The notes under the pieces were generated by a model. It had not been told where the DNA came from, did no database searches, and saw only the letters and a list, made by a program, of their open reading frames with translations. Below, piece by piece: positions 1 to 10,156 of a DNA stretch of 64,000 bases; positions within the stretch are counted from its first letter, which is position 1, and each line of letters starts with the position of its first letter. A program made the position numbers and the translations under genes. The stretch is from Telmatospirillum siberiense (GTDB lineage Bacteria > Pseudomonadota > Alphaproteobacteria > Rhodospirillales > Magnetospirillaceae), in NCBI RefSeq assembly GCF_002845745.1, contig NZ_PIUM01000020.1:1-64000 (forward strand), in the 5' to 3' direction.

Positions 1-102
1 AGAGGTTCGCCGTCAAATACCCGAGGTGGGAGCCGTATGCGGGAAAGCCGCACGTACGGATCTGTGCGGGGGGCGCTCAGCAATGAGCGTCCCTACCGCG
101 AT
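1..102 (+). mobile_element. Group II intron, 3' end (domains V and VI), partial
   Basis: Positions 30-63 read as a group II intron domain V: a GAGCCGTATGC 5' arm, a GGGAAAGCC cap and a GCACGTACGG 3' arm, which is the usual 34-nt catalytic hairpin. A second hairpin at about 66-98 has the position of domain VI, with unpaired A residues near CAATG that could hold the branch point. The intron probably ends at the AT dinucleotide 101-102, fitting the usual AY 3' end. The maturase or reverse-transcriptase gene and the 5' part lie outside the window, so completeness cannot be judged. The following sequence to 357 shows no gene. Confidence 0.75.
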
Positions 103-164
103 CCCCGAAGCGTAACGGAGGAAGCCCGAGGTGGACGGATGTCCGCCGCCCGGCGTGTGAGGGA

Positions 165-208
165 CAAAAATTTAAAGCAGGGCAACCGGGTTCACCCGAT
201 TGCCCTGC
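165..208 (-). terminator. Hairpin with U-rich tail on the minus strand
   Basis: GCAGGGCAA at 177-185 pairs with TTGCCCTGC at 200-208, and an inner CGGG/CCCG extends the stem. On the minus strand the hairpin is followed by a T-rich run (complement of 165-176), so it looks like an intrinsic terminator reading leftward. No minus-strand gene ends here inside the window, so its client is unclear; it may be a relic of the site into which the intron inserted. Confidence 0.4.
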
Positions 209-357
209 GCCCCCTTGCCGCAGGACGGTTTCATGGCCAGATTAAGGGTCGTCGTCCGCGATCCTGCCGCGCCTTGACGGAGGGGTCCGGCAAACTTTAG
301 AGTCGCGGCTCAAGATTCGAAGGCCCTGCGCCTGGTCGCTGCAAAGGTAGGAAGATA

Positions 358-672
358 ATGAAACATATCACGGATAGCTCGTTTGAGGCGGACGTGCTCA
401 AGGCGGGCGGACCGGTGCTCGTGGACTTCTGGGCGGAGTGGTGCGGTCCCTGCCGGCAGATCGCCCCGGCCTTGGAGGAGTTGTCCACCGAACTGGTCGG
501 CAAGATCACCGTCACCAAAATCAACATCGATGAAAACCCGCAGACCCCCAGCAAATACGGTGTCCGCGGAATTCCGACGCTGATGATCTTCAAGGACGGT
601 CAGGTCGCCGCCACCAAGATCGGCGCCCTGCCGAAGAGCAAGCTCTACGAGTGGGTCCAGTCGGTGCTCTAA
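358..672 (+). CDS. trxA: Thioredoxin
   Basis: A 104-residue single-domain thioredoxin, the cytoplasmic dithiol carrier that reduces protein disulfides and is itself recycled by thioredoxin reductase. The WCGPC active site is at residues 28-32 and the cis-proline at about 73 in the GIPT motif. Length and motif spacing match bacterial thioredoxin 1. The start follows a GGAAG ribosome-binding site. A strong terminator follows at 703. In related alphaproteobacteria trxA lies near addAB and folC; here a metabolic island of about 5 kb separates it from folC. Confidence 0.95.
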   Translation: MKHITDSSFEADVLKAGGPVLVDFWAEWCGPCRQIAPALEELSTELVGKITVTKINIDENPQTPSKYGVRGIPTLMIFKDGQVAATKIGALPKSKLYEWVQSVL

Positions 673-702
673 GGCGGCCGGCACCCCTCGTCGATGTCAC
701 AG

Positions 703-736
703 GCCCCGCCTCCGCCAGGAGAGCGGGGCTTTTTTT
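703..736 (+). terminator. Intrinsic terminator of trxA
   Basis: GCCCCGC (703-709) and GCGGGGC (723-729) enclose an inner CTCC/GGAG stem with a GCCA loop, followed by seven T residues. It lies 31 bp after the trxA stop and ends that unit before the transporter gene. Confidence 0.9.
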
Positions 737-799
737 AACTCCTCCGCCTCGGCGATGGGAGTCGTATGATGAGAGTGGTCACCCTGGGGAGAAATAAGC

Positions 800-2095
800 G
801 TGGAACCGGCGCCGGCGGCTGAAAACATTCCCCCACGTCCGACCACCATGGGTGCCAAGGCGATTGCCGCCGCCACGGTGGGCAACCTGCTGGAAATCTA
901 CGACTTCATTGCCTACGCCATGTTCGCCGTACCGATTTCCAAGGCTTTTTTCCCGCCGGGTAACGACTATGTCGCCCTGATCCTGACCTTCGTGACCTTT
1001 GGCATGGGGTTTCTGGCCCGGCCGCTGGGTGCGCTCGTCATCGGCGCCTATGCCGACCGGCATGGCCGGAAGGGCGCCTTGAGCGTGACGATCCTGATGA
1101 TGGCGGCCGGGACCGCCGTCATCGCTTTTTGCCCGACCTACCACAGCATCGGGCTGGCCGCCCCCATTCTGGTCACCCTGGGGCGTATCCTCCAGGGGTT
1201 CTCGGCGGGCGGCGAAGTCGGCGGAGCGGTGGCCACGCTGCTCGAAAATGCGCCGTTGAAGCGGCGCGGCTTTTATTCCGCCCTCCAGCAGACGTCGCAA
1301 GGCTGCGCCGTCCTCGTCACCGGCCTCGTCGGCGTCGTGATGACCCAATTGTTTTCGCAAGACGAGATCATGAACGGCTTCTGGCGAATAGCCTTCATGA
1401 TCGGACTGCTGATCGCGCCCGTCGGCTTCTATATCCGCTCGCGCGTCGAGGAGACGCCGGCCTTCCTGTCGGTCAGGAAAGAGGCGCGGGAGTCACGCAT
1501 ATTGACGCTCGTCGTCCGCCATATCCGCTCCGTTCTCCTCGGCATCTTGGTCATGGTGCTGTGGACGGTCGCCACTTATGTCTCCAATTATTTCACCACC
1601 TACGCCGTTCGCGAAATTCATCTCAGTCTGCAGCAAAGCTACATCGGCCAGATTTCCTACGGCATCACCATGCTGATCGTCTGCCCCCTGGCTGGCCGGC
1701 TGAGCGACGCCGTCGGCCGGCTCCGCTGCCTGATAACGGGCGCCATCGGCATCGGCCTCGTCGCCTATCCGGCCTTCTGGTTCCTGATCAATCATCCCGG
1801 TCTCGGCAGTCTTTGCCTCGCCCAGATCTCCATCGCTCTTTTCCTGGCGCTTTACGCCAGTACCGCATCGACCGTCCTCGGGGAGCTTTTCCCCACCACG
1901 GTCAGGGCCACGGGCGTCTCCCTGTCCTATTCGTTCGGAGTGACGATCTTCGGCGGCTTCACGCCGGTCATCGTGACGGCGCTGCTGGGCTACACCGGCG
2001 ATAAACTGGCCATCGCCTATTATCTGATCGGCGCGGCCCTGTTCAGTATCCTTCCCCTACTTTTGATGCGACGGCGCCCAGCCCTCCCGGCATAG
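800..2095 (+). CDS. MFS transporter of the metabolite:H+ symporter (MHS) type
   Basis: A 431-residue inner-membrane protein with about 12 hydrophobic segments. The first segment carries GNLLEIYDF around residues 28-36 and the cytoplasmic loop 2-3 carries the MFS signature GAYADRHGRKG at about 82-92. This is the pattern of the citrate/tricarballylate/shikimate/proline-betaine proton symporters. The likely start is GTG at 800, preceded by GGGGAG at 786-791. It is followed by a dehydrogenase gene on the same strand, which suggests import of an organic acid or polyol used by the neighbouring enzymes. The substrate cannot be read from sequence. Confidence 0.88.
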   Translation: MEPAPAAENIPPRPTTMGAKAIAAATVGNLLEIYDFIAYAMFAVPISKAFFPPGNDYVALILTFVTFGMGFLARPLGALVIGAYADRHGRKGALSVTILMMAAGTAVIAFCPTYHSIGLAAPILVTLGRILQGFSAGGEVGGAVATLLENAPLKRRGFYSALQQTSQGCAVLVTGLVGVVMTQLFSQDEIMNGFWRIAFMIGLLIAPVGFYIRSRVEETPAFLSVRKEARESRILTLVVRHIRSVLLGILVMVLWTVATYVSNYFTTYAVREIHLSLQQSYIGQISYGITMLIVCPLAGRLSDAVGRLRCLITGAIGIGLVAYPAFWFLINHPGLGSLCLAQISIALFLALYASTASTVLGELFPTTVRATGVSLSYSFGVTIFGGFTPVIVTALLGYTGDKLAIAYYLIGAALFSILPLLLMRRRPALPA

Positions 2096-2101
2096 CCGTC
2101 T

Positions 2102-2125
2102 TGACATTCTGTATGCCAGCATGCT
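2102..2125. promoter_or_regulatory. Candidate operator in front of the GldA-like gene
   Basis: A 24-bp sequence here recurs at 5243-5266 with only two differences. It contains CTGTATGCCAG and the perfect palindrome CAGCATGCTG; a second CTGTATGTCAG follows at 2124-2134. It lies 73 bp before the dehydrogenase start. The twin site lies before the 2-hydroxyacid dehydrogenase at the other end of the island, so binding by the GntR regulator encoded between them is the simplest reading. This is inference. Confidence 0.55.
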
Positions 2126-2197
2126 GTATGTCAGTCTTCAAGATCAGCCTTGATGTCATTCCCGTCCCAGGGGGCAAGGCATTGGGAGGAATCGCCA

Positions 2198-3295
2198 ATG
2201 ATAAGAACGTCCGTTTTCCCCAGACGCTATGTGCAAGGCGCCGGGGCGCTGCATCAACTCGGTCCGGAACTCAAGCGGTTGGGCAGCAAGGTGTTCGCCC
2301 TGGTCGATCATTTCGTCGCCGACCAGATCACACCCTATCTCGACGGCTTGACCGACGTTTCCGTCGTCAGCCATCTCTTCACCGGCCATTGCACTCATCC
2401 GATCATCGAAAATATCGCCGCCATCGCCAAGAAAAGCGACGCCACGGTCCTGGTGGCCTTCGGCGGTGGCAGCGTCCTCGACGTCGGCCGCTCGGCGGCA
2501 TCGGCAGCGGGCATGGCTTTCGTCAGTGCCCCGACCATTGCCGCGTCCGATGCCCCCTGTTCGGGAATTTCCATTGTCTATGACGAGAACGGCGTGATGA
2601 GCGGACGGCTCACTCTACGCAATCCCGACCTGGTGATCGTCGATACGGCCCTGATCGCCAAGGCCCCCGTCCGATTTTTCGCCGCCGGCATCGGCGACGG
2701 CCTGGCGACCTGGTATGAAGCGGATTCCTGTCGCCGCTCCCATTCGGGCACCATTTCCGGGGTCACCGGAACTGCCCTGGCCCACGCGGCCGCCAGGCTC
2801 TGCCGCGACACCATTCTCGAGCGCGGACGCCAGGCGGTGAACGATTGCCGGGCGCATCTGGCCACGCCGGACCTGGACGCCGTCGTCGAAGCGACCGTCC
2901 TGCTGTCGGGCATTGGCTTCGAATCCGGCGGTCTGGGGGCGGCTCATGCCATCCATAATGGATTGACCATGCTGCCGCAGACGGCCCGCTACATGCACGG
3001 CGAGAAAGTCGCCTTCGGTCTGCTCGCCTCCCTTTTCCTGTCCGAACGCGCCGAGGAGGAACGCCGCGCCCTGTTCGCGTTCTGCCGCGACGTCGGATTG
3101 CCGGTCCGGCTGAGCCAGATCGCCTGCGACGCCGGCGACGACGAAGCCCTGACGACCGTCGCGGCCAAGGCTTGCCAGCCCGGATCCAACATCCACAACG
3201 AACCTTTTCCGGTCACCCCGGATATGGTGGTCACGGCGTTGAAGGCAGCCGATCTTTTTGGAGCGCACTATTCGGCCGCATCCCCTTCGGAGTAA
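2198..3295 (+). CDS. gldA: Glycerol dehydrogenase-like, metal-dependent alcohol dehydrogenase
   Basis: 365 residues, close to E. coli GldA (367). The family oxidises glycerol or related polyols with NAD and a divalent metal. Visible motifs are the nucleotide-binding FGGGSVLD at about 88-95, APTIAASDAPCSG at 111-123, GIGDGLATW at 164-172 with metal ligand D167, and HAIHNGL and MHGEKVAFG carrying the expected His ligands H250 and H267. The start at 2198 follows GGGAGGA at 2184-2190. An in-frame ATG at 2150 has no such site. The 3' end overlaps the convergent GntR gene by 65 nt. The actual substrate may be another vicinal diol or alpha-hydroxy ketone. Confidence 0.82.
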   Translation: MIRTSVFPRRYVQGAGALHQLGPELKRLGSKVFALVDHFVADQITPYLDGLTDVSVVSHLFTGHCTHPIIENIAAIAKKSDATVLVAFGGGSVLDVGRSAASAAGMAFVSAPTIAASDAPCSGISIVYDENGVMSGRLTLRNPDLVIVDTALIAKAPVRFFAAGIGDGLATWYEADSCRRSHSGTISGVTGTALAHAAARLCRDTILERGRQAVNDCRAHLATPDLDAVVEATVLLSGIGFESGGLGAAHAIHNGLTMLPQTARYMHGEKVAFGLLASLFLSERAEEERRALFAFCRDVGLPVRLSQIACDAGDDEALTTVAAKACQPGSNIHNEPFPVTPDMVVTALKAADLFGAHYSAASPSE

Positions 3296-3968
3296 CGCCG
3301 CCATCCCGGCCGGAGAGACCGTCGTCGAGATTCCAGAACGACCCCTCTCTCCGGGCGATATGGGCGTCGAGCAGTTCCAGCGCCTCGCCCAACCCGCCCC
3401 GCGCGATTAGCTCGGACAAGCGCAAATGCTCGGCGAACCCTTTCTTCAAATGGTCGGGATGGGAGCCGAGGCGGTTCCGCAGCGCGGCGATTTTCGACGC
3501 GACCGTCTGATAGGCGTCGTTGAGAAAGACATTGTCCGCATGGTCGAAAATCCGCTGATGAAACTGCGTGTCGAGCCGCAGATAGGCCCGGGTCTGGCCC
3601 GTCTCGCGGGCCTCGGTCATCCGCCTCGTCGTTTCGGCCAGGGCGGCGGCCAGATCCTTCCGGCGCCGCTCCATCGCCAAGGCCAGCGCCTTGGCCTCAA
3701 GGCAACAACGCACATCGCAGATATCGGCGAAATCTTTCGGTCCCAGGGTAAAGACGCGGGTGTTTTTTTGCGGTTCGGCGAAGACCAGGCCTTCGATTTC
3801 CAGGCGGGCGAAGGCTTCCCGGACGGGGGTCCGGCTGACGTCCAGGCGGCTGGCGATCTTCGACTCGGACAAGGCTTCGCCCAGCTCCAACTCACCCTCG
3901 ACGATGGAATGGCGCAGGGTGTTGGTGACAAGCTCGGTCAGCGACTTCGCACGTTCTATGCGCTCCAT
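3231..3968 (-). CDS. GntR-family transcriptional regulator (FCD domain)
   Basis: 245 residues. The N-terminal winged helix has the GntR recognition helix SRTPVREAFARLEIEG at residues 45-60. The C-terminal part (about 80-215) is an all-helical FCD ligand-binding domain with Asp and His residues that usually bind a metal and a carboxylate ligand. Such proteins normally repress catabolic genes until a pathway acid binds. It sits between two dehydrogenase genes whose promoters share a 24-bp motif. The last roughly 35 residues are poorly conserved-looking and their DNA overlaps the 3' end of the convergent gldA-like gene. Confidence 0.88.
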   Translation of the reverse strand: MERIERAKSLTELVTNTLRHSIVEGELELGEALSESKIASRLDVSRTPVREAFARLEIEGLVFAEPQKNTRVFTLGPKDFADICDVRCCLEAKALALAMERRRKDLAAALAETTRRMTEARETGQTRAYLRLDTQFHQRIFDHADNVFLNDAYQTVASKIAALRNRLGSHPDHLKKGFAEHLRLSELIARGGLGEALELLDAHIARREGSFWNLDDGLSGRDGGVTPKGMRPNSALQKDRLPSTP

Positions 3969-4030
3969 CCAATCCTTCCTTCGAATTCAATGGGCGCCGC
4001 CGATTGCCCTTTTTTAATGAAATATCCAAC

Positions 4031-4055
4031 GCCCGAAGGCCTACCCTCCGGGCGT
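4031..4055 (-). terminator. Hairpin after the 2-hydroxyacid dehydrogenase
   Basis: CGCCCGAAGG and CCTCCGGGCG form a stem with one mismatch over a five-base loop, 35 bp past the stop of the minus-strand dehydrogenase. The T-run on the minus strand is short and broken, so termination is plausible but weak. Confidence 0.4.
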
Positions 4056-4089
4056 CATCATGGACCAGAACCGTCGTCGGGCCAACCCG

Positions 4090-5121
4090 TCAGGCGCGCA
4101 TCCGGGACCGGTCGAGCAGGTCTCCATTGACGAGATTGCGCAGTTTTCCCTCGGTCAGATAGGTCATCACCGTCTCGATCGACAAACGGCGGGCGTCAAA
4201 GCGGCTTTCCGGGCTGTTCCAGGCGCCGTGCGGGGTCAGCAAAAGGCGTCCCTTGAGCCAGTCGGCCTGGGCGAGATAATCGCGAATGAGCGGCTCATCG
4301 GGTGAAGGCGGTTCCGTGGGCAGCACATCGAGCGCCGCGCCGGCAACCTGTCCGCTCCGCAAGGCCTGATGAAGCGCGTCGAGATCGACGACCGGCCCGC
4401 GGGCGGTATTGAGGAACAGGGCTCCCGGCTTCATGGCGGCGAAGGCCGCCGCATTCATCAAACCGGTAGTTTCCGGGGTCAGAGGGCAGTGCAGGCTGAC
4501 GATATCGCTGAGGCCGAGGAGGGCTTCGAGCGATTCGACCCGTTGCACGCCGACGGCGATCTCGGTTCCCCGCGACACATAAGGATCATAGACGACCACA
4601 TGCAGTCCGAAGGCTTTCGCCCGCAAGGCGGTCGCCGTTCCGATACGGCCGAGACCGACCAGACCGAGCGTGGTGCCCCGGATGCGCCGCATGCAGGTCG
4701 TTTCCGGATATTGCCAGGGACTGCGGATGTCCCGGCGCATGCGATCCTGAAATTCGGGAATGCCGCGGGCCAACGACAGCAGAAAGGCGATGGTGTGATC
4801 GGCCACTTCGCTGGTGCCGTAGTCGGGCGTGTTGCACACCGGAATTCCGGCGGCGGCGGCATCCTCCAGATTGATATGGTTGAACCCCACCCCGGCCCGC
4901 ACGATGACGCGGCACTTTTTCGCCTTCCCGATCAGAGTCCGATCGATCTTCATCTCGTGCCAGACGAGGAAAGCGTCGCATGCCTCGAGATCCTCCAGCG
5001 GAATCGCCGCCGGGTCGCGCGTGCGGTGAAGACGGAATTCGACGTCCGGACCGGCGACTTTCCGTTCAACGAGAGCGTCATCCGGGTATTGGGCATCCGG
5101 GGTCAGGATGGTGAAACGCAT
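4090..5121 (-). CDS. D-isomer-specific 2-hydroxyacid dehydrogenase (CtBP-like)
   Basis: 343 residues of the NAD-dependent D-2-hydroxyacid dehydrogenase family, which interconverts 2-keto acids and D-2-hydroxy acids in the cytoplasm. The Rossmann motif GLGRIG is at 156-161. The catalytic Arg-Glu-His set is complete: R241 (NTARGPVVD), E270 (LPTEPP) and H298 (TPHGAWNS). The overall pattern resembles CtBP and phosphoglycerate-dehydrogenase relatives. It is transcribed away from the island's right edge, with a copy of the shared 24-bp site 122 bp upstream. Together with the MHS transporter and GldA-like enzyme it suggests metabolism of a hydroxy acid or polyol. The substrate is unknown. Confidence 0.88.
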   Translation of the reverse strand: MRFTILTPDAQYPDDALVERKVAGPDVEFRLHRTRDPAAIPLEDLEACDAFLVWHEMKIDRTLIGKAKKCRVIVRAGVGFNHINLEDAAAAGIPVCNTPDYGTSEVADHTIAFLLSLARGIPEFQDRMRRDIRSPWQYPETTCMRRIRGTTLGLVGLGRIGTATALRAKAFGLHVVVYDPYVSRGTEIAVGVQRVESLEALLGLSDIVSLHCPLTPETTGLMNAAAFAAMKPGALFLNTARGPVVDLDALHQALRSGQVAGAALDVLPTEPPSPDEPLIRDYLAQADWLKGRLLLTPHGAWNSPESRFDARRLSIETVMTYLTEGKLRNLVNGDLLDRSRMRA

Positions 5122-5242
5122 TCTGGATTCTCTCCTTCCACTTATTTTTACATTTTATCTCAAGGTATTATGTCCTGACGCGAGGACCGGAATGCCGGTC
5201 ATCGCCCAGGTGCGTGGCAATTCGGCAGACAGACCGTGTCTG

Positions 5243-5266
5243 TGACATTCTGTATGTCAGTATGCT
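5243..5266. promoter_or_regulatory. Candidate operator in front of the 2-hydroxyacid dehydrogenase
   Basis: Matches 2102-2125 at 22 of 24 positions, sharing TGACATTCTGTATG and a CAG-ATGCT tail with two T/C changes. It lies 122 bp upstream of the minus-strand dehydrogenase start. The two sites flank the GntR gene's neighbours and are the best candidates for its binding sites. Confidence 0.55.
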
Positions 5267-5350
5267 AGTTTTCCGGATCCAATTGAAGTCAAATATGGCG
5301 ATGAGGACCGATGCGATGACCGTTACGATAGCGGTCTGAATTCGTGGCCG

Positions 5351-5508
5351 CTTAACCCTCGCCCGCTTTGCGGGAGAGGGTGGCCGCTTTAGCGGCCGGG
5401 TGAGGGGGACTTAGCGTCCGCGCCACATAAAGACTTGTTTGTTTCTGCACACTTCTTCCGCGCTCGACGCGCGCAAGTCCCCTCTCCCGCAAGGGGCGAG
5501 GGTTAAGG
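5351..5508. repeat. Large intergenic inverted repeat
   Basis: The left arm at 5351-5380 (CTTAACCCTCGCCCGC and so on, with its own CCCGC/GCGGG hairpin) is nearly complementary to the right arm at 5480-5508. Inner segments GGGGGACTT (5404-5412) and AAGTCCCC (5475-5482) also pair. The whole would fold as one long stem about 158 bp long. Similar CCCTCTCCCGC-GCGGGAGAG units recur at 61271-61297 and 61502-61528. Confidence 0.7.
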
Positions 5509-5693
5509 CGTCCCTGCCGGTGTTCCGGCGGAAGCCGGAAAGGGTCCGCCTGTCGGCGGATCACCGGCACGGAGAGACCGGTGCCACTGTTTTATCCAAG
5601 GATGACAATGCACTGATAAGACGACAAATTAGCCATGCGTGAATGCCATAGCCTACAAGGGGCGGGCTTATCCTGCACTTATAGGCGAACCCG

Positions 5694-6974
5694 TCAGCCA
5701 TTCTCGGCCAGCACCGTGCCGGCCAGATAGAGGCTGCCGCAAATCAGGATGCGGCCGACATCGGGTTTTCCGCACAGATCCGCCAAGGCGTCCGCCACGC
5801 TGGCGGCGGGCTCGGCGACCAGCCCTTCGTCGCGCGCCGCGGCACAGACCTGTTCGGCGCTCCGCGAATGGGCCTCACCGGGAATGGAGACACCCTTCAT
5901 GCGACGGACCAGCGGCGCCAGGGGGGAGAAGAACCCCCGGCTGTCCTTGGTATCCAGCATCCCGGCGACCAGATCGAGCGATCGGTCGGTCCAGTTTTCC
6001 GCGATGAACCGGGCCAGCGCCTGACCGGCCGAGGGATTGTGTCCACCGTCCAGCCACAATTCGGCGCCGTCGGGCAAACAGGAGATCAGCGGACCGCGGC
6101 GCAGCCGCTGCAATCTCGCCGGCCATTCGGCCTGCCGCAGGCCGGCGGCCAGGGTGGCGGTGGCCGGCGCCATGACGCCCGCCAGAAGCCTGGTCGCGGC
6201 GACCGCCAGACCGGCGTTGTGGATCTGGTGCGGACCGGGCAGGGCGGGAAGAGGAAGGGAAACCACTTCCGCCCCCATGATAAAGCGGAATCCGCCGGGG
6301 GTCGGCTCGACCCGCCAATCGCGATCCTCGACGAACAGCGGGACGTCCAGGGCCTCGGCGCGCCGGCCGATGACGGCCATCGCCTCCGGCTCCTGACGTG
6401 CCGAAACGCAGGGAACGCCCGGTTTCATGATGCCGGCCTTCTCGAAGGCGATGGCGTCCAGGCTGTCGCCAAGGAAGGCCTGATGGTCGAAGGATACCGG
6501 CGTCAACAGGGTGAGCGCCGGCCGCTCGATGACGTTGGTGGCGTCGAAACGGCCGCCGAGACCGGTTTCCAACAGGCAAAGATCGGCCGAAGCGCGGGAG
6601 AAGGCCAGGAAGGCGGCCGCCGTGGTGATTTCGAAAAAGGTGATCGGACGGCCGGCGTTCCGCTCTTCGCACAGGGCCAGGATGCCGTCCAATGCCGCAT
6701 CATCGATGATTTCCCCGGCGACGCGGATGCGCTCGGCGAACCGCACCAGATGCGGCGAGGTATAGACGTGAACGTCCTTCCCCGCCGCCTCGGCGATGGA
6801 TCTGAGATAGGCGAGCGTCGAGCCCTTGCCATTGGTGCCGGCGACATGCACCACCGGTGGCAGGGTCCGTTCCGGATGGCCGAGGGCCTCCAGCAAGCCG
6901 AGAAGGCGGTCGAGCGCCAGGTCGATGACCTTCGGATGCAGTCCCTTGAGACGCTCGAGTGTGGCGTCAATCAC
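5694..6974 (-). CDS. folC: Folylpolyglutamate synthase / dihydrofolate synthase
   Basis: A 426-residue Mur-ligase-fold enzyme that adds glutamate to dihydropteroate or folates in the cytoplasm using ATP. The ATP-binding loop GTNGKGS is at residues 46-52. The following [15 protein letters not shown] and [12 protein letters not shown] blocks are typical of FolC. The GTG start overlaps the accD stop by 8 nt, so the two genes are probably translationally coupled. It is the last gene of the trpB-trpA-accD-folC unit; no clear terminator was seen after it. Confidence 0.94.
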   Translation of the reverse strand: MIDATLERLKGLHPKVIDLALDRLLGLLEALGHPERTLPPVVHVAGTNGKGSTLAYLRSIAEAAGKDVHVYTSPHLVRFAERIRVAGEIIDDAALDGILALCEERNAGRPITFFEITTAAAFLAFSRASADLCLLETGLGGRFDATNVIERPALTLLTPVSFDHQAFLGDSLDAIAFEKAGIMKPGVPCVSARQEPEAMAVIGRRAEALDVPLFVEDRDWRVEPTPGGFRFIMGAEVVSLPLPALPGPHQIHNAGLAVAATRLLAGVMAPATATLAAGLRQAEWPARLQRLRRGPLISCLPDGAELWLDGGHNPSAGQALARFIAENWTDRSLDLVAGMLDTKDSRGFFSPLAPLVRRMKGVSIPGEAHSRSAEQVCAAARDEGLVAEPAASVADALADLCGKPDVGRILICGSLYLAGTVLAENG

Positions 6975-7884
6975 CCGTATCGGTCTCGAAACTATCTGGA
7001 ATATCCACCGGCAGGCTCAAGACCTGGCCGGCCGGACCGCGATGGCGCAAAAGGCCGAGCAGCGTCGCCAGGGTCTCGGGCAACTTGTGGCGATGCACGA
7101 CCATGTCCACCATGCCATGCTCCAGCAGATATTCGGCGCGCTGGAACCCGTCGGGGAGCTTTTCGCGAATGGTCGTCTCGATGACCCGGGCACCGGCGAA
7201 ACCGATGACCGCGCCGGGTTCGGAGATATGGATGTCGCCCAGCATGGCGAAGGAGGCCGAGACGCCGCCGGTGGTCGGATCGGTGAGCAGGACGATGTAG
7301 GGAAGCCCCTTCTCCTTCACCTTGTCGACGGCGACGGTCGTGCGCGCCATCTGCATCAGGCTCAGAATTCCTTCCTGCATACGGGCACCGCCCGACGCCG
7401 GAATGAGGATCAGGGCGGCGTCCTGCAATATGGCCAGTTCGGCGGCGGCGACGATGCCGTCACCGACGGCCATGCCCATGGATCCGCCCATGAAGGCGAA
7501 ATTGAAGGCGGCGATCACCGTGTTGGTGCCGCCGATCTTGCCATGGGCGACAACGATGGCGTCCTGCTCCGAGGTCTTGGCCTGAGAATCCCGCAGACGG
7601 TCGACATAGCGCTTGCTGTCGCGGAACTTCAGCGGATCGACCACGCTCTTCGGCAATTCGATGCGCTGATATTGGCCGCCATCGAACAGCGAGGCGAGGC
7701 GCGCCTTCACCTCCAGACGCATGTGATGGTCGCAATGCGGGCAGACCGACAAGGTCTTGGCGAGATCGCGATGAAAAATCATATGGCCGCATTGCGGGCA
7801 TTTATCCCACAGATTTTCCGGCACCTCGCGCGGACGAACCAGTCGCTGGATCTTCGGACGAACGAAATTGGTAAGCCAATTCAT
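6967..7884 (-). CDS. accD: Acetyl-CoA carboxylase carboxyltransferase subunit beta
   Basis: 305 residues. AccD joins AccA to transfer the carboxyl group from biotin to acetyl-CoA, giving malonyl-CoA for fatty-acid synthesis. The N-terminal four-Cys zinc ribbon is visible at C29, C32, C48 and C51, followed by the crotonase-fold carboxyltransferase domain ([23 protein letters not shown]). Length is normal. It lies 40 bp after trpA and overlaps folC, the common alphaproteobacterial order. Confidence 0.96.
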   Translation of the reverse strand: MNWLTNFVRPKIQRLVRPREVPENLWDKCPQCGHMIFHRDLAKTLSVCPHCDHHMRLEVKARLASLFDGGQYQRIELPKSVVDPLKFRDSKRYVDRLRDSQAKTSEQDAIVVAHGKIGGTNTVIAAFNFAFMGGSMGMAVGDGIVAAAELAILQDAALILIPASGGARMQEGILSLMQMARTTVAVDKVKEKGLPYIVLLTDPTTGGVSASFAMLGDIHISEPGAVIGFAGARVIETTIREKLPDGFQRAEYLLEHGMVDMVVHRHKLPETLATLLGLLRHRGPAGQVLSLPVDIPDSFETDTGD

Positions 7885-7924
7885 GGAACTAGTCCTGCTC
7901 TCATCTGCATCATCTGCGGAGTAT

Positions 7925-8745
7925 TCAAGCCTTCACCAGCCGCAGACCCGCGGACAGTTCACCGACGAAGGCCAGCACCTCACCGACCAGGCCGGGCTTG
8001 GGCTTGCCGTCCGGCATCAGGCCATCGGCCAGTTTTTGCACGATGGCCGATCCGACCACCGCGGCATCGGCGAGCTTGCCGACCGCCGTCACCTGTTCGG
8101 CCGTTTTCAGTCCGAAACCGACCGCGATCGGCAGGGAGGTATGCCGGCGCAGACGCGCCATGGCCCCGCCGATGGTATCCAGGCTGGCCGAGGCCGTGCC
8201 GGTAACACCGGCGATCGAGACGTAATAGACGAAGCCGGAAGCGCTGGCCAGGACGACGGGCAGACGCGCGTCGTCGGTGGTCGGAGCCGTCAGGAAGATG
8301 AAATCGATTCCCTGATCGCGGGCCGGCCCGGCCAATTCCTCGGCCTCCTCCGGCGGCAGATCGACGATGATCAGGCCGTCGACGCCAGCGGCGGCGGCCT
8401 CCACACAGAAAGGGGCCACGCCATGGGCGTGAACGGGATTGTAATACCCCATCAGGATGATCGGCGTCAGTTGGTCCTTGGTCCGGAATTTACGGACCAT
8501 CTCCAGGGTGCTGACCAGATTGGCGCCGCCGTTCAACGCCCGGAGCGACGAGGCTTGGATGGCCGGTCCGTCGGCCATCGGATCGGAAAAGGGCATGCCG
8601 ATCTCGATCAGGTCCGCACCGGCGGCCGGCAACCCGTCGAGCAGGGCCTGGCCGGTGGCGCGATCCGGATCGCCGGCGGTCAGAAAGGTGACCAGCCCGG
8701 CCCGGCCTTCGGCCTTGAGCGCGGCGAAACGTCCCGCGATGCGGC

Positions 8746-8749
<4 letters not shown>
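7925..8749 (-). CDS. trpA: Tryptophan synthase alpha chain
   Basis: A 274-residue TIM barrel that cleaves indole-3-glycerol phosphate to indole and glyceraldehyde 3-phosphate; indole is channelled to TrpB. The catalytic acids fall at E49 ([11 protein letters not shown]) and D60, as in E. coli. The start ATG overlaps the trpB stop by 4 nt, so synthesis of the two subunits of the alpha2-beta2 complex is coupled. Confidence 0.97.
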
Positions 8750-9978
<1,229 letters not shown>

Positions 9979-10156
9979 AAACCTGCCTAATCGGCTCGAA
10001 AGGTGGCTAATAAAGCACAAACCGGCGACGATGCGGAGAAATTTTCGAGCCCTCTAAACGCCAAGGCGCCGAACGGACTCGGGAAAGATCGCTATGGTGT
10101 CTCCAGGGTCTGGCTGAACCGCCAAGGCTTCAAGACGGCAAGGACCACACCGGCCC

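Larger units (their letters stand above)
5122..5693. other. Gene-free interval with operator site and repeat
   Basis: No coding region is supported here. It holds the second copy of the island's 24-bp motif (5243-5266), a large inverted repeat (5351-5508), and at about 5503-5575 a GC-rich stretch with CCGGTG/CACCGG hairpins. The 16-mer GGCGTCCCTGCCGGTG at about 5509 recurs at 61549, which marks this as dispersed-repeat sequence. The interval is the right border of the island inserted between trxA and folC. Confidence 0.6.

Noticed and set aside
2101-2583. Plus-strand frame overlapping the start of the GldA-like gene
   Set aside because: The translation is Arg-rich and without motifs; the dehydrogenase frame is well supported there.
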